Source: Oscillibacter sp.
GTDB lineage: Bacteria; Bacillota; Clostridia; Oscillospirales; Oscillospiraceae
Assembly (NCBI GenBank): GCA_024404295.1
Contig: JAKSQE010000078.1
Location: 1 to 6,346 of the forward strand
DNA: 6,346 bases
Direction: 5' to 3'
The notes under the pieces were generated by a model. That model searched no databases and was not told the DNA's origin. It was given only the letters and a program-made list of their open reading frames with translations. The position numbers and the translations under genes were made by a program. Positions 1-5,548 of this stretch are shown here, piece by piece; position 1 is the stretch's first letter, and each line of letters starts with the position of its first letter.

Positions 1-5
1 CATAC

Positions 6-26
6 CCGTCAAATCTAACCGTCAAA
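6..26. repeat. Two direct copies of CCGTCAAA near the window edge
   Basis: CCGTCAAA occurs at 6-13 and 19-26, a 13-bp period. On the minus strand each copy reads TTTGACGG and contains a TTGACG resembling a -35 box. Any matching -10 would fall at or beyond the edge of the window. It may belong to the promoter or operator of the next gene; chance is also possible in so short a repeat. Confidence 0.3.
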
Positions 27-61
27 AAATACACTTTACTATTATTCACTTGCTCTAAATA

Positions 62-91
62 GAGCAGTCCGCAGAATTCTGCGGACTGCTC
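62..91 (-). terminator. Perfect 30-nt palindrome after lysS, probable terminator
   Basis: The sequence GAGCAGTCCGCAG (62-74), AATT, CTGCGGACTGCTC (79-91) is a perfect inverted repeat. It gives a 13-bp GC-rich stem with a four-base loop, or 15 arms of pure symmetry as DNA. It begins 13 nt after the lysS stop codon. The bases that follow on the minus strand are TATTTAG, a poor U-tract, so termination may be imperfect or Rho-assisted. A smaller stem, TGCTCT/AGAGCA (51-56 with 61-66), shares bases with its distal arm and could compete with it. Confidence 0.65.
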
Positions 92-104
92 ACGGAAAAC
101 ACAA

Positions 105-2048
105 TTAGTACATCTTTGCGCCAGCCGGGATATGAGAATCCAGCATCAGCAGATGCAGCTTTTCTTCACCCTCCTCATGGTGCACAGCGGAAATCAGCAT
201 ACCGCAGGACTCAATACCCATCATGGGGCGGGGAGGCAGATTGGTGATGGCCAGTAGCGTTTTGCCCACCAGCTCTTCCGGCTCATAATAAGCGTGGATG
301 CCGCTCAAAATGGTACGATTGGTACCGGTACCATCGTCCAGAGTGAACTGAAGGAGCTTCTTAGACTTCTTAACAGCCTCGCAGGCCAGAACCTTCACAG
401 CACGGAAATCGGACTTGGAGAAGGTCTCAAAGTCAACGAAATCAGCAAACAGAGGCTCGATCTCCACCTTGCTGAAGTCGATCTTCTCCTCCACAACGGG
501 TGTGGTGGAAGCTGTCGCAACAGCCTTAGCTTCCTTCTTGGGCATATCCAACGGCTTCATGGTGGGGAACAGGATGACATCACGAATGGTATCGGAGTTG
601 GTCAGCATCATGACGCAGCGGTCAATGCCGATGCCCATACCACCCGTAGGCGGCATACCATACTCCAAAGCATTCAGGAAATCTTCATCCAGCATCTCGG
701 CCTCATCATCACCGCGGTCACGGGCTTCTGCCTGCTTGACAAAGCGCTCACGCTGATCGATGGGATCGTTCAGTTCGGAATAGGCGTTACCCATCTCGCT
801 GTGGCAGATGAAGAACTCAAAGCGCTCGGTCAGGCGAGGATCTTCGGGGCTGCGCTTGGTCAGCGGAGAAACCTCCACAGGGTACATGGTGATAAACGTA
901 GGTTGGATCAGATGCTCTTCCACCTTCTGGTCGAAGCAGGCATACAGGGCATTACCCCAGGTCTTTTCCGCACTGTCAGCCAGTTCCACGCCCTTAGCTT
1001 TGGCAGCAGCCACAGCCTCGGCATCATCGGAGATCGCACCGAAGTCGATGCCCACATACTGCTTGACGGCGTCGATCATGGTCAGACGGGGCCAGCCGGG
1101 AGTCAGGTCGATTTGCTGGCCCATCCACTCCACCTGATAGGTACCCAAGATCTCCTTGGCAGCAGAGGACAGCAATCCTTCGGCAATATCCATCATGCCG
1201 TGGAAATCCGTATACGCCTGATACAGCTCCACAGTGGTAAACTCGGGGTTATGCTTGGGGTCCATGCCCTCGTTACGGAAGATGCGGCCCACCTCGTAGA
1301 CACGATCCATGCCGCCCACGATCAGGCGCTTCAGCGGCAACTCGGTTGCAATACGCATGTACATCTCAATGTCCAACGTGTTGTGATGGGTCACAAAAGG
1401 ACGAGCAGCAGCACCGCCGGCGATGGTATTCAACACAGGGGTCTCCACTTCGATATAACCCATATCATCCAGATAGTTGCGCATGTGTTTGATGAACTTG
1501 GATCGAATGACGAAGTTATTCTTCACCTCAGGATTCACCATCAAGTCCACATAGCGCTGACGATAGCGCAGTTCCTTATCGGTCAGGCCGTGGCACTTCT
1601 CGGGCAGGGGCAGCAGAGACTTCGACAACAGGGTGATTTCCTTAGCACGAACACTCATCTCGCCGCGCTGCGTGCGGAACACTTCACCGTCTACGCCTAC
1701 GATATCACCAATGTCGAACTTTTTGAACTTGCGATAGACTTCCTCATCCATCTCGTCCTGACGGGCATACAGCTGGATGCGGCCATCACGATCCTGCAAA
1801 TCGCAGAAGCTGACCTTACCCATGCCACGCTTGCTCATCAAACGGCCGGCGACCTTGACGCTCTGCCCTTCCATGGCGTCAAAATGATCCTTGATCTGCT
1901 GGGAAGTCGCATCCCAGTCGAAGCGGGTAATCTGGAACGGATCCTGGCCCTCCGCCTGCAGGGCAGCCAGCTTTTCACGACGCACCTTCATCTGCTCAGA
2001 CAGGCTCAGCTCGGGCTGTGCCTGCTGCTGATTCTTCTGTTCAGCCAT
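105..2048 (-). CDS. lysS: Lysyl-tRNA synthetase (class II) with C-terminal tRNA-binding domain
   Basis: This enzyme charges tRNA-Lys with lysine using ATP. At 647 residues it is about 150 longer than typical bacterial LysRS. Domains in order are an N-terminal helix, an OB-fold anticodon-binding domain (about 64-145, VKVAGRLMSKRGMGKVSF), and the class II catalytic core. The core has motif 1 near 185-206 (ending IEVETPVL), motif 2 at 251-276 (YEVGRIFRNEG...NPEFTTVELY) and motif 3 at 469-482 (GGMGIGIDR, R477). The usual family end, RDVILFPTMKP, falls at 489-499. An Ala/Lys/Thr-rich linker (about 500-525) follows, then an extra domain of about 110 residues. Its sequences DFRAVKVLACEAVKKSKKLLQF and PPRPMMGIESCGMLISA match the EMAP-II/Trbp111 tRNA-binding OB-fold found at the C-terminus of many bacterial MetRS. 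This appendage probably raises affinity for tRNA. No frameshift or stop interrupts the join. Confidence 0.97.
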   Translation of the reverse strand: MAEQKNQQQAQPELSLSEQMKVRREKLAALQAEGQDPFQITRFDWDATSQQIKDHFDAMEGQSVKVAGRLMSKRGMGKVSFCDLQDRDGRIQLYARQDEMDEEVYRKFKKFDIGDIVGVDGEVFRTQRGEMSVRAKEITLLSKSLLPLPEKCHGLTDKELRYRQRYVDLMVNPEVKNNFVIRSKFIKHMRNYLDDMGYIEVETPVLNTIAGGAAARPFVTHHNTLDIEMYMRIATELPLKRLIVGGMDRVYEVGRIFRNEGMDPKHNPEFTTVELYQAYTDFHGMMDIAEGLLSSAAKEILGTYQVEWMGQQIDLTPGWPRLTMIDAVKQYVGIDFGAISDDAEAVAAAKAKGVELADSAEKTWGNALYACFDQKVEEHLIQPTFITMYPVEVSPLTKRSPEDPRLTERFEFFICHSEMGNAYSELNDPIDQRERFVKQAEARDRGDDEAEMLDEDFLNALEYGMPPTGGMGIGIDRCVMMLTNSDTIRDVILFPTMKPLDMPKKEAKAVATASTTPVVEEKIDFSKVEIEPLFADFVDFETFSKSDFRAVKVLACEAVKKSKKLLQFTLDDGTGTNRTILSGIHAYYEPEELVGKTLLAITNLPPRPMMGIESCGMLISAVHHEEGEEKLHLLMLDSHIPAGAKMY

Positions 2049-2055
2049 ACTTGTT

Positions 2056-2062
2056 CTCCTTA
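2056..2062 (-). promoter_or_regulatory. lysS ribosome binding site fused to the greA stop codon
   Basis: The minus strand reads TAAGGAG, then 7 nt, then the lysS ATG. The TAA is the stop codon of greA, so the ribosome finishing GreA releases on the lysS Shine-Dalgarno site. This supports the start at 2048 and co-translation of the two genes. Confidence 0.8.
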
Positions 2063-2530
2063 GCGCTCGATCTTCTCGACAGTATAGGGAATGTTGCCAA
2101 AGGGAGCTTCCACAACGACATCGTCACCTTCCTTGGCACCAATCAGTGCCTTACCGAAGGGGGACTCCTCAGACACGATACCGTGCATGGGGTCAGACTC
2201 CTGAGAACCGACGATCTTATAGGAAGCGGTCTTGCCATCCTTACCCTTCACCGTGACGGTGCAGCCGATGGTGATTGTGTTGGTGGACATATCGCTCTCG
2301 TCCACAATAACCACATGCTGCAGTACTTCCTCGATTTCTGCGATACGGGAATACAGCTTACCCTGCTCGTTCTTTGCCTCATCATACTCGCTGTTTTCGC
2401 TCAAGTCGCCAAAGCCACGAGCAATCTTGATCTGCTCAGCAACTTCGTCACTGCGGGTAGTCTTCAGATAGTTCAGTTCCTTCTGCAGCTCCTCTGCACG
2501 AGCTGCACTCATTTTGTATTCCTTTTCCAT
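2060..2530 (-). CDS. greA: Transcription elongation factor GreA
   Basis: GreA enters the secondary channel of backtracked RNA polymerase and stimulates cleavage of the extruded RNA 3' end, restarting elongation. From the ATG at 2530 the protein has 156 residues, close to the usual 157-160. The N-terminal coiled coil (about 1-75) holds the tip sequence GFGDLSENSEYDEAK, with acidic residues D42 and E45 corresponding to the Mg-positioning pair of E. coli GreA. The C-terminal FKBP-like domain (about 80-156) shows the family signature SEESPFGKALIGAKEGD (120-136). An upstream in-frame ATG at 2581 would add 17 atypical residues. The chosen start has AAAGGAAG 5-6 nt ahead and fits the family N-terminus. 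The gene heads a two-gene operon with lysS, an arrangement common in Firmicutes. Confidence 0.96.
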   Translation of the reverse strand: MEKEYKMSAARAEELQKELNYLKTTRSDEVAEQIKIARGFGDLSENSEYDEAKNEQGKLYSRIAEIEEVLQHVVIVDESDMSTNTITIGCTVTVKGKDGKTASYKIVGSQESDPMHGIVSEESPFGKALIGAKEGDDVVVEAPFGNIPYTVEKIER

Positions 2531-2590
2531 GTCGGCTTCCTTTCCATATCTTTGAATTTGCCAATTGAGTAGGCATCGCATACTTATTCT

Positions 2591-2599
2591 ATTATATCA
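2591..2599 (-). promoter_or_regulatory. Possible second promoter (P2) with extended -10 element
   Basis: The minus strand reads TGATATAAT, an extended -10 (TG-N-TATAAT), 17 nt downstream of the P1 -10 box. The matching -35 position (AACCTT) is poor, but extended -10 promoters can work without one. Transcription would start near 2584, too close to the alternative ATG at 2581 for that codon to carry a ribosome binding site. Confidence 0.35.
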
Positions 2600-2607
2600 A
2601 TTTTAGT

Positions 2608-2636
2608 ATTATAAAGGTTGCCTTTTAGAATGTCAA
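2608..2636 (-). promoter_or_regulatory. Perfect-consensus sigma-A promoter (P1) for greA-lysS
   Basis: The minus strand has TTGACA (2636-2631), exactly 17 nt, then TATAAT (2613-2608), both hexamers matching the sigma-70/sigma-A consensus. Transcription would begin near 2601, about 70 nt before the greA start. The -35 box contains the TGA stop codon of the upstream unassigned gene (2635-2633). The spacer contains a short dyad, AAAGG-CAA-CCTTT (2625-2613), which could be chance or a weak operator. Confidence 0.85.
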
Positions 2637-3361
2637 GGCATTGTTTCCATATGCAGAGTGATCTGTCCGCTCCGCAGACAACCCGCCTCCTGTAAAGCAG
2701 CCAGCATCTGCTCCCGGCAAGTTCCAGAGGGTATTTGCTCCTCTAAAATCGGAGGCAGTAAAAGCGACGGCATAGGGACGGTTTCATCATACAGGCGCAA
2801 AAGTTTGCATGCCGCTTTCTCTGGCTCTGTAACGGGATCGAAGGCCAACCATACTTCCGCCGTTTCCAACACGCCCTGTCCAGGATTCAGTTGGGGAGAT
2901 ACTCCATATTCCCGCCGCAAGGAGCGACACAGCTCCTCCCCACCATAGGGGAGTTCCAGCAGCAAATAGCGGTGCCGCAGCGCCAACTCTGTGATCGTCT
3001 GCACCACTGCACCGGAAAGACGTGCTGCGGTAACTGCGATTCGTACTCCACTTTTCCCCTGCCTCGCTAAAACGCAAGACACCCAGTCCGCTGCCAACCG
3101 CTGGCGCAGCGGAATCGTGCTGACCGTATGTAATCCACAGCGCTCCACCAATGGCTCCAATCCACTGTTCTCCGGCAGAATGACCCGCTCAACCCCCTGC
3201 GCGATCATTTTCTTTAGTCCACGTCGGCATCGGCGATATAAAATCGTCTCCGGTGTTCTTTCCCGTTTGGGAATGGACACGCATAAACATCGCAGTCCTA
3301 AGATCAACTTTGTTTCGATCTGGATGCGGTTTCCCGCAGTCCATTGCAATAGTCCTACCAT
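2633..3361 (-). CDS. Conserved-looking protein of unknown function (242 aa)
   Basis: I do not recognise this family. From the preferred start (MVGLLQWTAG) the product has 242 residues, no signal peptide and no membrane segment, so it is probably cytoplasmic. Alternating hydrophobic strands and amphipathic helices are visible, for example VERVILPE (57-64), VRIAVTAARLSG (106-117) followed by a helix to about 130, and RYLLLELPYGGEEL (131-144). This is the rhythm of a small alpha/beta (Rossmann-like) fold. No Walker, HTH or known catalytic motif is seen. It has nine cysteines (25, 27, 45, 75, 96, 145, 185, 215, 228), not in a zinc-finger arrangement, and an Arg/Lys-rich patch at 44-51. It lies 51 nt after the peptidase gene behind a hairpin and has no promoter of its own that I can see, so it may be the last gene of the ftsEX operon. 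An undisturbed frame, a strong Shine-Dalgarno and biased codon positions support a real gene. Confidence 0.8.
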   Translation of the reverse strand: MVGLLQWTAGNRIQIETKLILGLRCLCVSIPKRERTPETILYRRCRRGLKKMIAQGVERVILPENSGLEPLVERCGLHTVSTIPLRQRLAADWVSCVLARQGKSGVRIAVTAARLSGAVVQTITELALRHRYLLLELPYGGEELCRSLRREYGVSPQLNPGQGVLETAEVWLAFDPVTEPEKAACKLLRLYDETVPMPSLLLPPILEEQIPSGTCREQMLAALQEAGCLRSGQITLHMETMP

Positions 3362-3366
3362 AAAAT

Positions 3367-3401
3367 CATCCTCCCGCCCCATTTTACGAGGTGGGAGGAT
3401 G
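3367..3401 (-). terminator. Intergenic hairpin: weak terminator or ribosome-binding-site sequestering structure
   Basis: In minus-strand RNA the arm CATCCTCCCACC (3401-3390) pairs with GGCGGGAGGATG (3378-3367). This gives nine consecutive pairs, one A-C mismatch and two further pairs around an 11-nt loop. The only T-tract that follows is ATTTTAT, which is short for an intrinsic terminator. The 3' arm includes the GGGAGG Shine-Dalgarno of the downstream gene, so the same structure would also hide that site. It starts 11 nt after the peptidase stop codon. Attenuation of the last gene, 3'-end formation for the ftsEX transcript, or both are possible. Confidence 0.5.
3370..3375 (-). promoter_or_regulatory. 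Shine-Dalgarno site deciding the start of the unassigned gene
   Basis: GGGAGG lies 8 nt upstream of the ATG at 3361. The alternative in-frame ATG seven codons upstream (3382) has no Shine-Dalgarno; the bases ahead of it are C-rich instead. The 3361 start is therefore preferred. The site lies inside the 3' arm of the intergenic hairpin. Confidence 0.75.
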
Positions 3402-3412
3402 GATTATGTATG

Positions 3413-4648
3413 TTAGCCAACTAGAGTATATCCGCTGAGATAGCCCTTTCTGGGCTCAGCGCCATGACTCAAAGGATTGACAATCACATTCTTTTCCTTC
3501 ACTTCAAAGTGCAGATGCGGACCGGTGGAATTTCCGGTAGAACCCGTGATTCCAATTACCTGACCCTGTTTAACATAGTCACCCACTTCAACCTTTCGGC
3601 TGCTCATATGGGCATACAGCGTCGTGTTTCCCTCGCCGTGGGAAATGACCACATAGTTGCCATAGCTGCTGGACTTGGTAGAGATCAGAACCGTGCCGGC
3701 TTTCGCGGCATAAATAGAGCTGGTGTAACCAACACCACCAATGTCCGTGCCCTTATGGTTGGTAGAACCAATCCCTCCCGGCGATGCTCGGCCACCGACA
3801 GTAGACGTAATACGACGGCTGTCCACCGGCCAGATATATCCACCGGGGTTCACACTGATATTATTACCTGCAGCTCTCTGTTCTTCTTCCCACTTTTTCT
3901 GCAGGCGTGTGATCTCTGCTTCAATTCTCTTCTCTTCCGCCTTAGCTTCTTCCAGATCGGCATGCAGTTCGTTCTCACTCTCCGCAATCTCTCGAATCAC
4001 CTGATTGGCCTCAGCGCGCTTATCGTCCAGTTCTTTCTTTTGGCTCACCAAATCAGATTTCACCGCTTCGGATTCCGCCTTGCTGCTTTCCAAATCAGCT
4101 TTTTCCTGGCTGATCTCCGCCTGCAGAGTTCTCAAATCCTCCATAATGCGGTTATCCGCTTCCATAATCTCATTGATGATATCCAAGCGTCCTAATAGAT
4201 CTGAAAAGCTTGACGCATGAAACAGAATTGCCCAATAGTTGACAGTTCCCTGTTCTTCCATGGCTCGCACACGGCGGCAGAACAAGTCATACTGATCCGC
4301 TTCCCGTTCCTCCGCATCTGCCAAATCCGCCTCAGCCTGTTGGATCATGATCTCATAAGTTGCGATCTGCGCCTCTGCATTCTGAATGCGGGACGATGTA
4401 GCTGCAATCTGATCGTCAATAAGATTTTTCTTTTTCAGCGCCTGAGATCTGTCATTCTTCAACGCATTGATTTGGGTCTGCAACTCTTTTTTCTGCTTTT
4501 CCAACTTGTCCGCGTCATTCTGCAAGGCTTGAATTTCTGCCTTTGTCACAGCCTCGGCCATAGGCGCGACATCGCCGCCCACCACCAAAACCGCACACAG
4601 AAATGCGATGGCAACCTGCGCCAGACGTTTTTTACGGTTATGCTTCAT
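3413..4648 (-). CDS. Secreted coiled-coil M23 (LytM) peptidoglycan endopeptidase, FtsEX partner
   Basis: This 411-residue exported protein has the layout of FtsEX-controlled hydrolases (EnvC, PcsB, CwlO). The N-terminus has a basic stretch (KHNRKKR), a hydrophobic core (about 11-25) and a likely signal-peptidase site after AEA (31-33). Heptad-rich coiled coil covers about 35-130 and 160-258. A hinge containing FHASSFSDLLGRLDII (143-158) is typical of the PcsB/CwlO coiled-coil domain, which docks on FtsX. The C-terminal M23 domain (about 272-395) carries HKGTD (H298, D302), YAHM (H347) and PHLHFEV (H378, H380). All expected zinc and catalytic residues are therefore present, unlike the degenerate LytM domain of E. 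coli EnvC. It should cleave peptide cross-links. Streptococcal PcsB uses a CHAP domain and Bacillus CwlO an NlpC/P60 domain, so this is the same system with a different blade. Substrate bond and FtsEX dependence are inferred from the fold and from the operon. Confidence 0.93.
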   Translation of the reverse strand: MKHNRKKRLAQVAIAFLCAVLVVGGDVAPMAEAVTKAEIQALQNDADKLEKQKKELQTQINALKNDRSQALKKKNLIDDQIAATSSRIQNAEAQIATYEIMIQQAEADLADAEEREADQYDLFCRRVRAMEEQGTVNYWAILFHASSFSDLLGRLDIINEIMEADNRIMEDLRTLQAEISQEKADLESSKAESEAVKSDLVSQKKELDDKRAEANQVIREIAESENELHADLEEAKAEEKRIEAEITRLQKKWEEEQRAAGNNISVNPGGYIWPVDSRRITSTVGGRASPGGIGSTNHKGTDIGGVGYTSSIYAAKAGTVLISTKSSSYGNYVVISHGEGNTTLYAHMSSRKVEVGDYVKQGQVIGITGSTGNSTGPHLHFEVKEKNVIVNPLSHGAEPRKGYLSGYTLVG

Positions 4649-4654
4649 CGGTAG

Positions 4655-4663
4655 CCTCCCTTA
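4655..4663 (-). promoter_or_regulatory. Ribosome binding site of the M23 peptidase gene, fused to the ftsX stop codon
   Basis: The minus strand reads TAAGGGAGG, followed by 6 nt and the ATG of the peptidase gene. The first three bases are the ftsX stop codon, so ribosomes ending FtsX synthesis finish directly on the Shine-Dalgarno site of its partner. This fixes the peptidase start at 4648 and suggests coupled synthesis of FtsX and its extracellular partner. Confidence 0.8.
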
Positions 4664-5548
4664 CACAAAGAGGAACTTATGTATCGCAGAAAGACTGCCA
4701 AACACACCGATCACGATTCCGGCCGCAACAAAAATGGCTGCCACCGGGATCCAGAACTGTTCAAAGGGCAAAATCGTCAGAAGCCGCATGGTATCACTGG
4801 CTGTAATTCCCTCTGCAATGGCACGGTACAAGCCCCATTGCAGGAAGAATGCTATGATTGCACCCAACAGTCCTAAAATAAATCCTTCGTACACGAAAGG
4901 CCAGCGGATGAAGCCGTTGGTCGCACCCACCATCTTCATAATGGCGATCTCTTCTTTGCGGTCAAATGTTGTCAGCTTAATGGTGTTGGAAATAATAAAC
5001 ACCGATACCACCATCAAAATCGCCATCAGAGCAATACAGATGACAGCCGCAATATTTCGGATCGTAATAAATCCTCCCGCCAGTTCCTCATAGGCATTGA
5101 CTCTTGCAATTCCCTCTATCGCTTCAACGCTTTGCACAGTCTCGTTCAATCTTGTAAGGTCCGCAATGCGAATCGCATATCGGTCGCGCAAAATATTGGG
5201 ATCCAGATCCTGAAACAGTGCCTCCTCCGGGTACTTTTCCGCAAAAGCCGTCATGGCTTCCGCTCTTGTGATATACGTTGCCGTCGTAACACCGGGCAAG
5301 GCTTCGATTTTCTTTTGAAGCGTTTTCGCCTGCTGTGTTGTATAATCTTCTTCCACATACGCCAGGATCTCATTGGCTTGCTCCAGGTCTTTCAGCTGCG
5401 CATTTGCATTCACAGCCACCAGAGTAAAGGTACCCATGATCAGCAGGCAGGCAACTGTGGTACCAACAGCAGCGAAAGACATAAAGCCATGGCTGATAAT
5501 GCTGCTCAGTCCCTCATGAAAGAAATAGCCAAAATTATGTTCTCTCAT
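4661..5548 (-). CDS. ftsX: Cell division protein FtsX (permease-like ABC subunit)
   Basis: This is the integral membrane partner of FtsE. It relays ATPase-driven movement to an extracellular hydrolase or its activator. The chosen start (MREHNFGYFFHEGL) gives 295 residues, the usual FtsX length, with an N-terminus typical of the family. A longer in-frame ATG at 5584 would add 12 residues and deepen the overlap with ftsE, so it is less likely. Four membrane segments are visible at about residues 23-46, 161-187, 219-244 and 264-290. The loop between the first two (about 47-160) is the extracellular domain that contacts the hydrolase coiled coil. The stretch TFDRKEEIAIMKMVGAT after the second segment is the conserved cytoplasmic region characteristic of FtsX/MacB-type permeases. 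The Shine-Dalgarno is only a G-rich run (GGGGGGAAAG), so translation probably depends on coupling to ftsE. The stop codon forms part of the next gene's ribosome binding site. Confidence 0.95.
   Translation of the reverse strand: MREHNFGYFFHEGLSSIISHGFMSFAAVGTTVACLLIMGTFTLVAVNANAQLKDLEQANEILAYVEEDYTTQQAKTLQKKIEALPGVTTATYITRAEAMTAFAEKYPEEALFQDLDPNILRDRYAIRIADLTRLNETVQSVEAIEGIARVNAYEELAGGFITIRNIAAVICIALMAILMVVSVFIISNTIKLTTFDRKEEIAIMKMVGATNGFIRWPFVYEGFILGLLGAIIAFFLQWGLYRAIAEGITASDTMRLLTILPFEQFWIPVAAIFVAAGIVIGVFGSLSAIHKFLFV

Noticed and set aside
294..2063. A 589-codon open frame on the plus strand opposite lysS
   Set aside because: It lies almost wholly antisense to a clearly identified lysS. 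The translation is rich in His, Gln and Leu with no domain, as expected of a reverse-strand shadow of a codon-biased gene, and no plus-strand promoter or convincing start signals were seen.
2018..2572. A 184-codon plus-strand open frame opposite greA, with hydrophobic stretches that could suggest a membrane protein
   Set aside because: It mirrors greA exactly. The Leu/Phe-rich runs arise from the complement of Glu/Lys codons in the GreA coiled coil.
2531..2581. An upstream ATG (2581) that would lengthen GreA by 17 residues
   Set aside because: It has no Shine-Dalgarno, it is at or very near the P2 transcription start, and the added residues do not fit the GreA N-terminus. The ATG at 2530 has a good site.
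3464..4195. A 243-codon open frame on the plus strand opposite the M23 peptidase gene
   Set aside because: It is a shadow of the conserved coiled-coil/M23 gene. The translation has no recognisable family features, and nearby TTGACA (3477-3482) has no -10 box at the right distance.
4238..4266. TTGACA on the plus strand inside the peptidase gene
   Set aside because: No -10-like hexamer follows at 16-18 nt, and the site is within coding sequence on the other strand.
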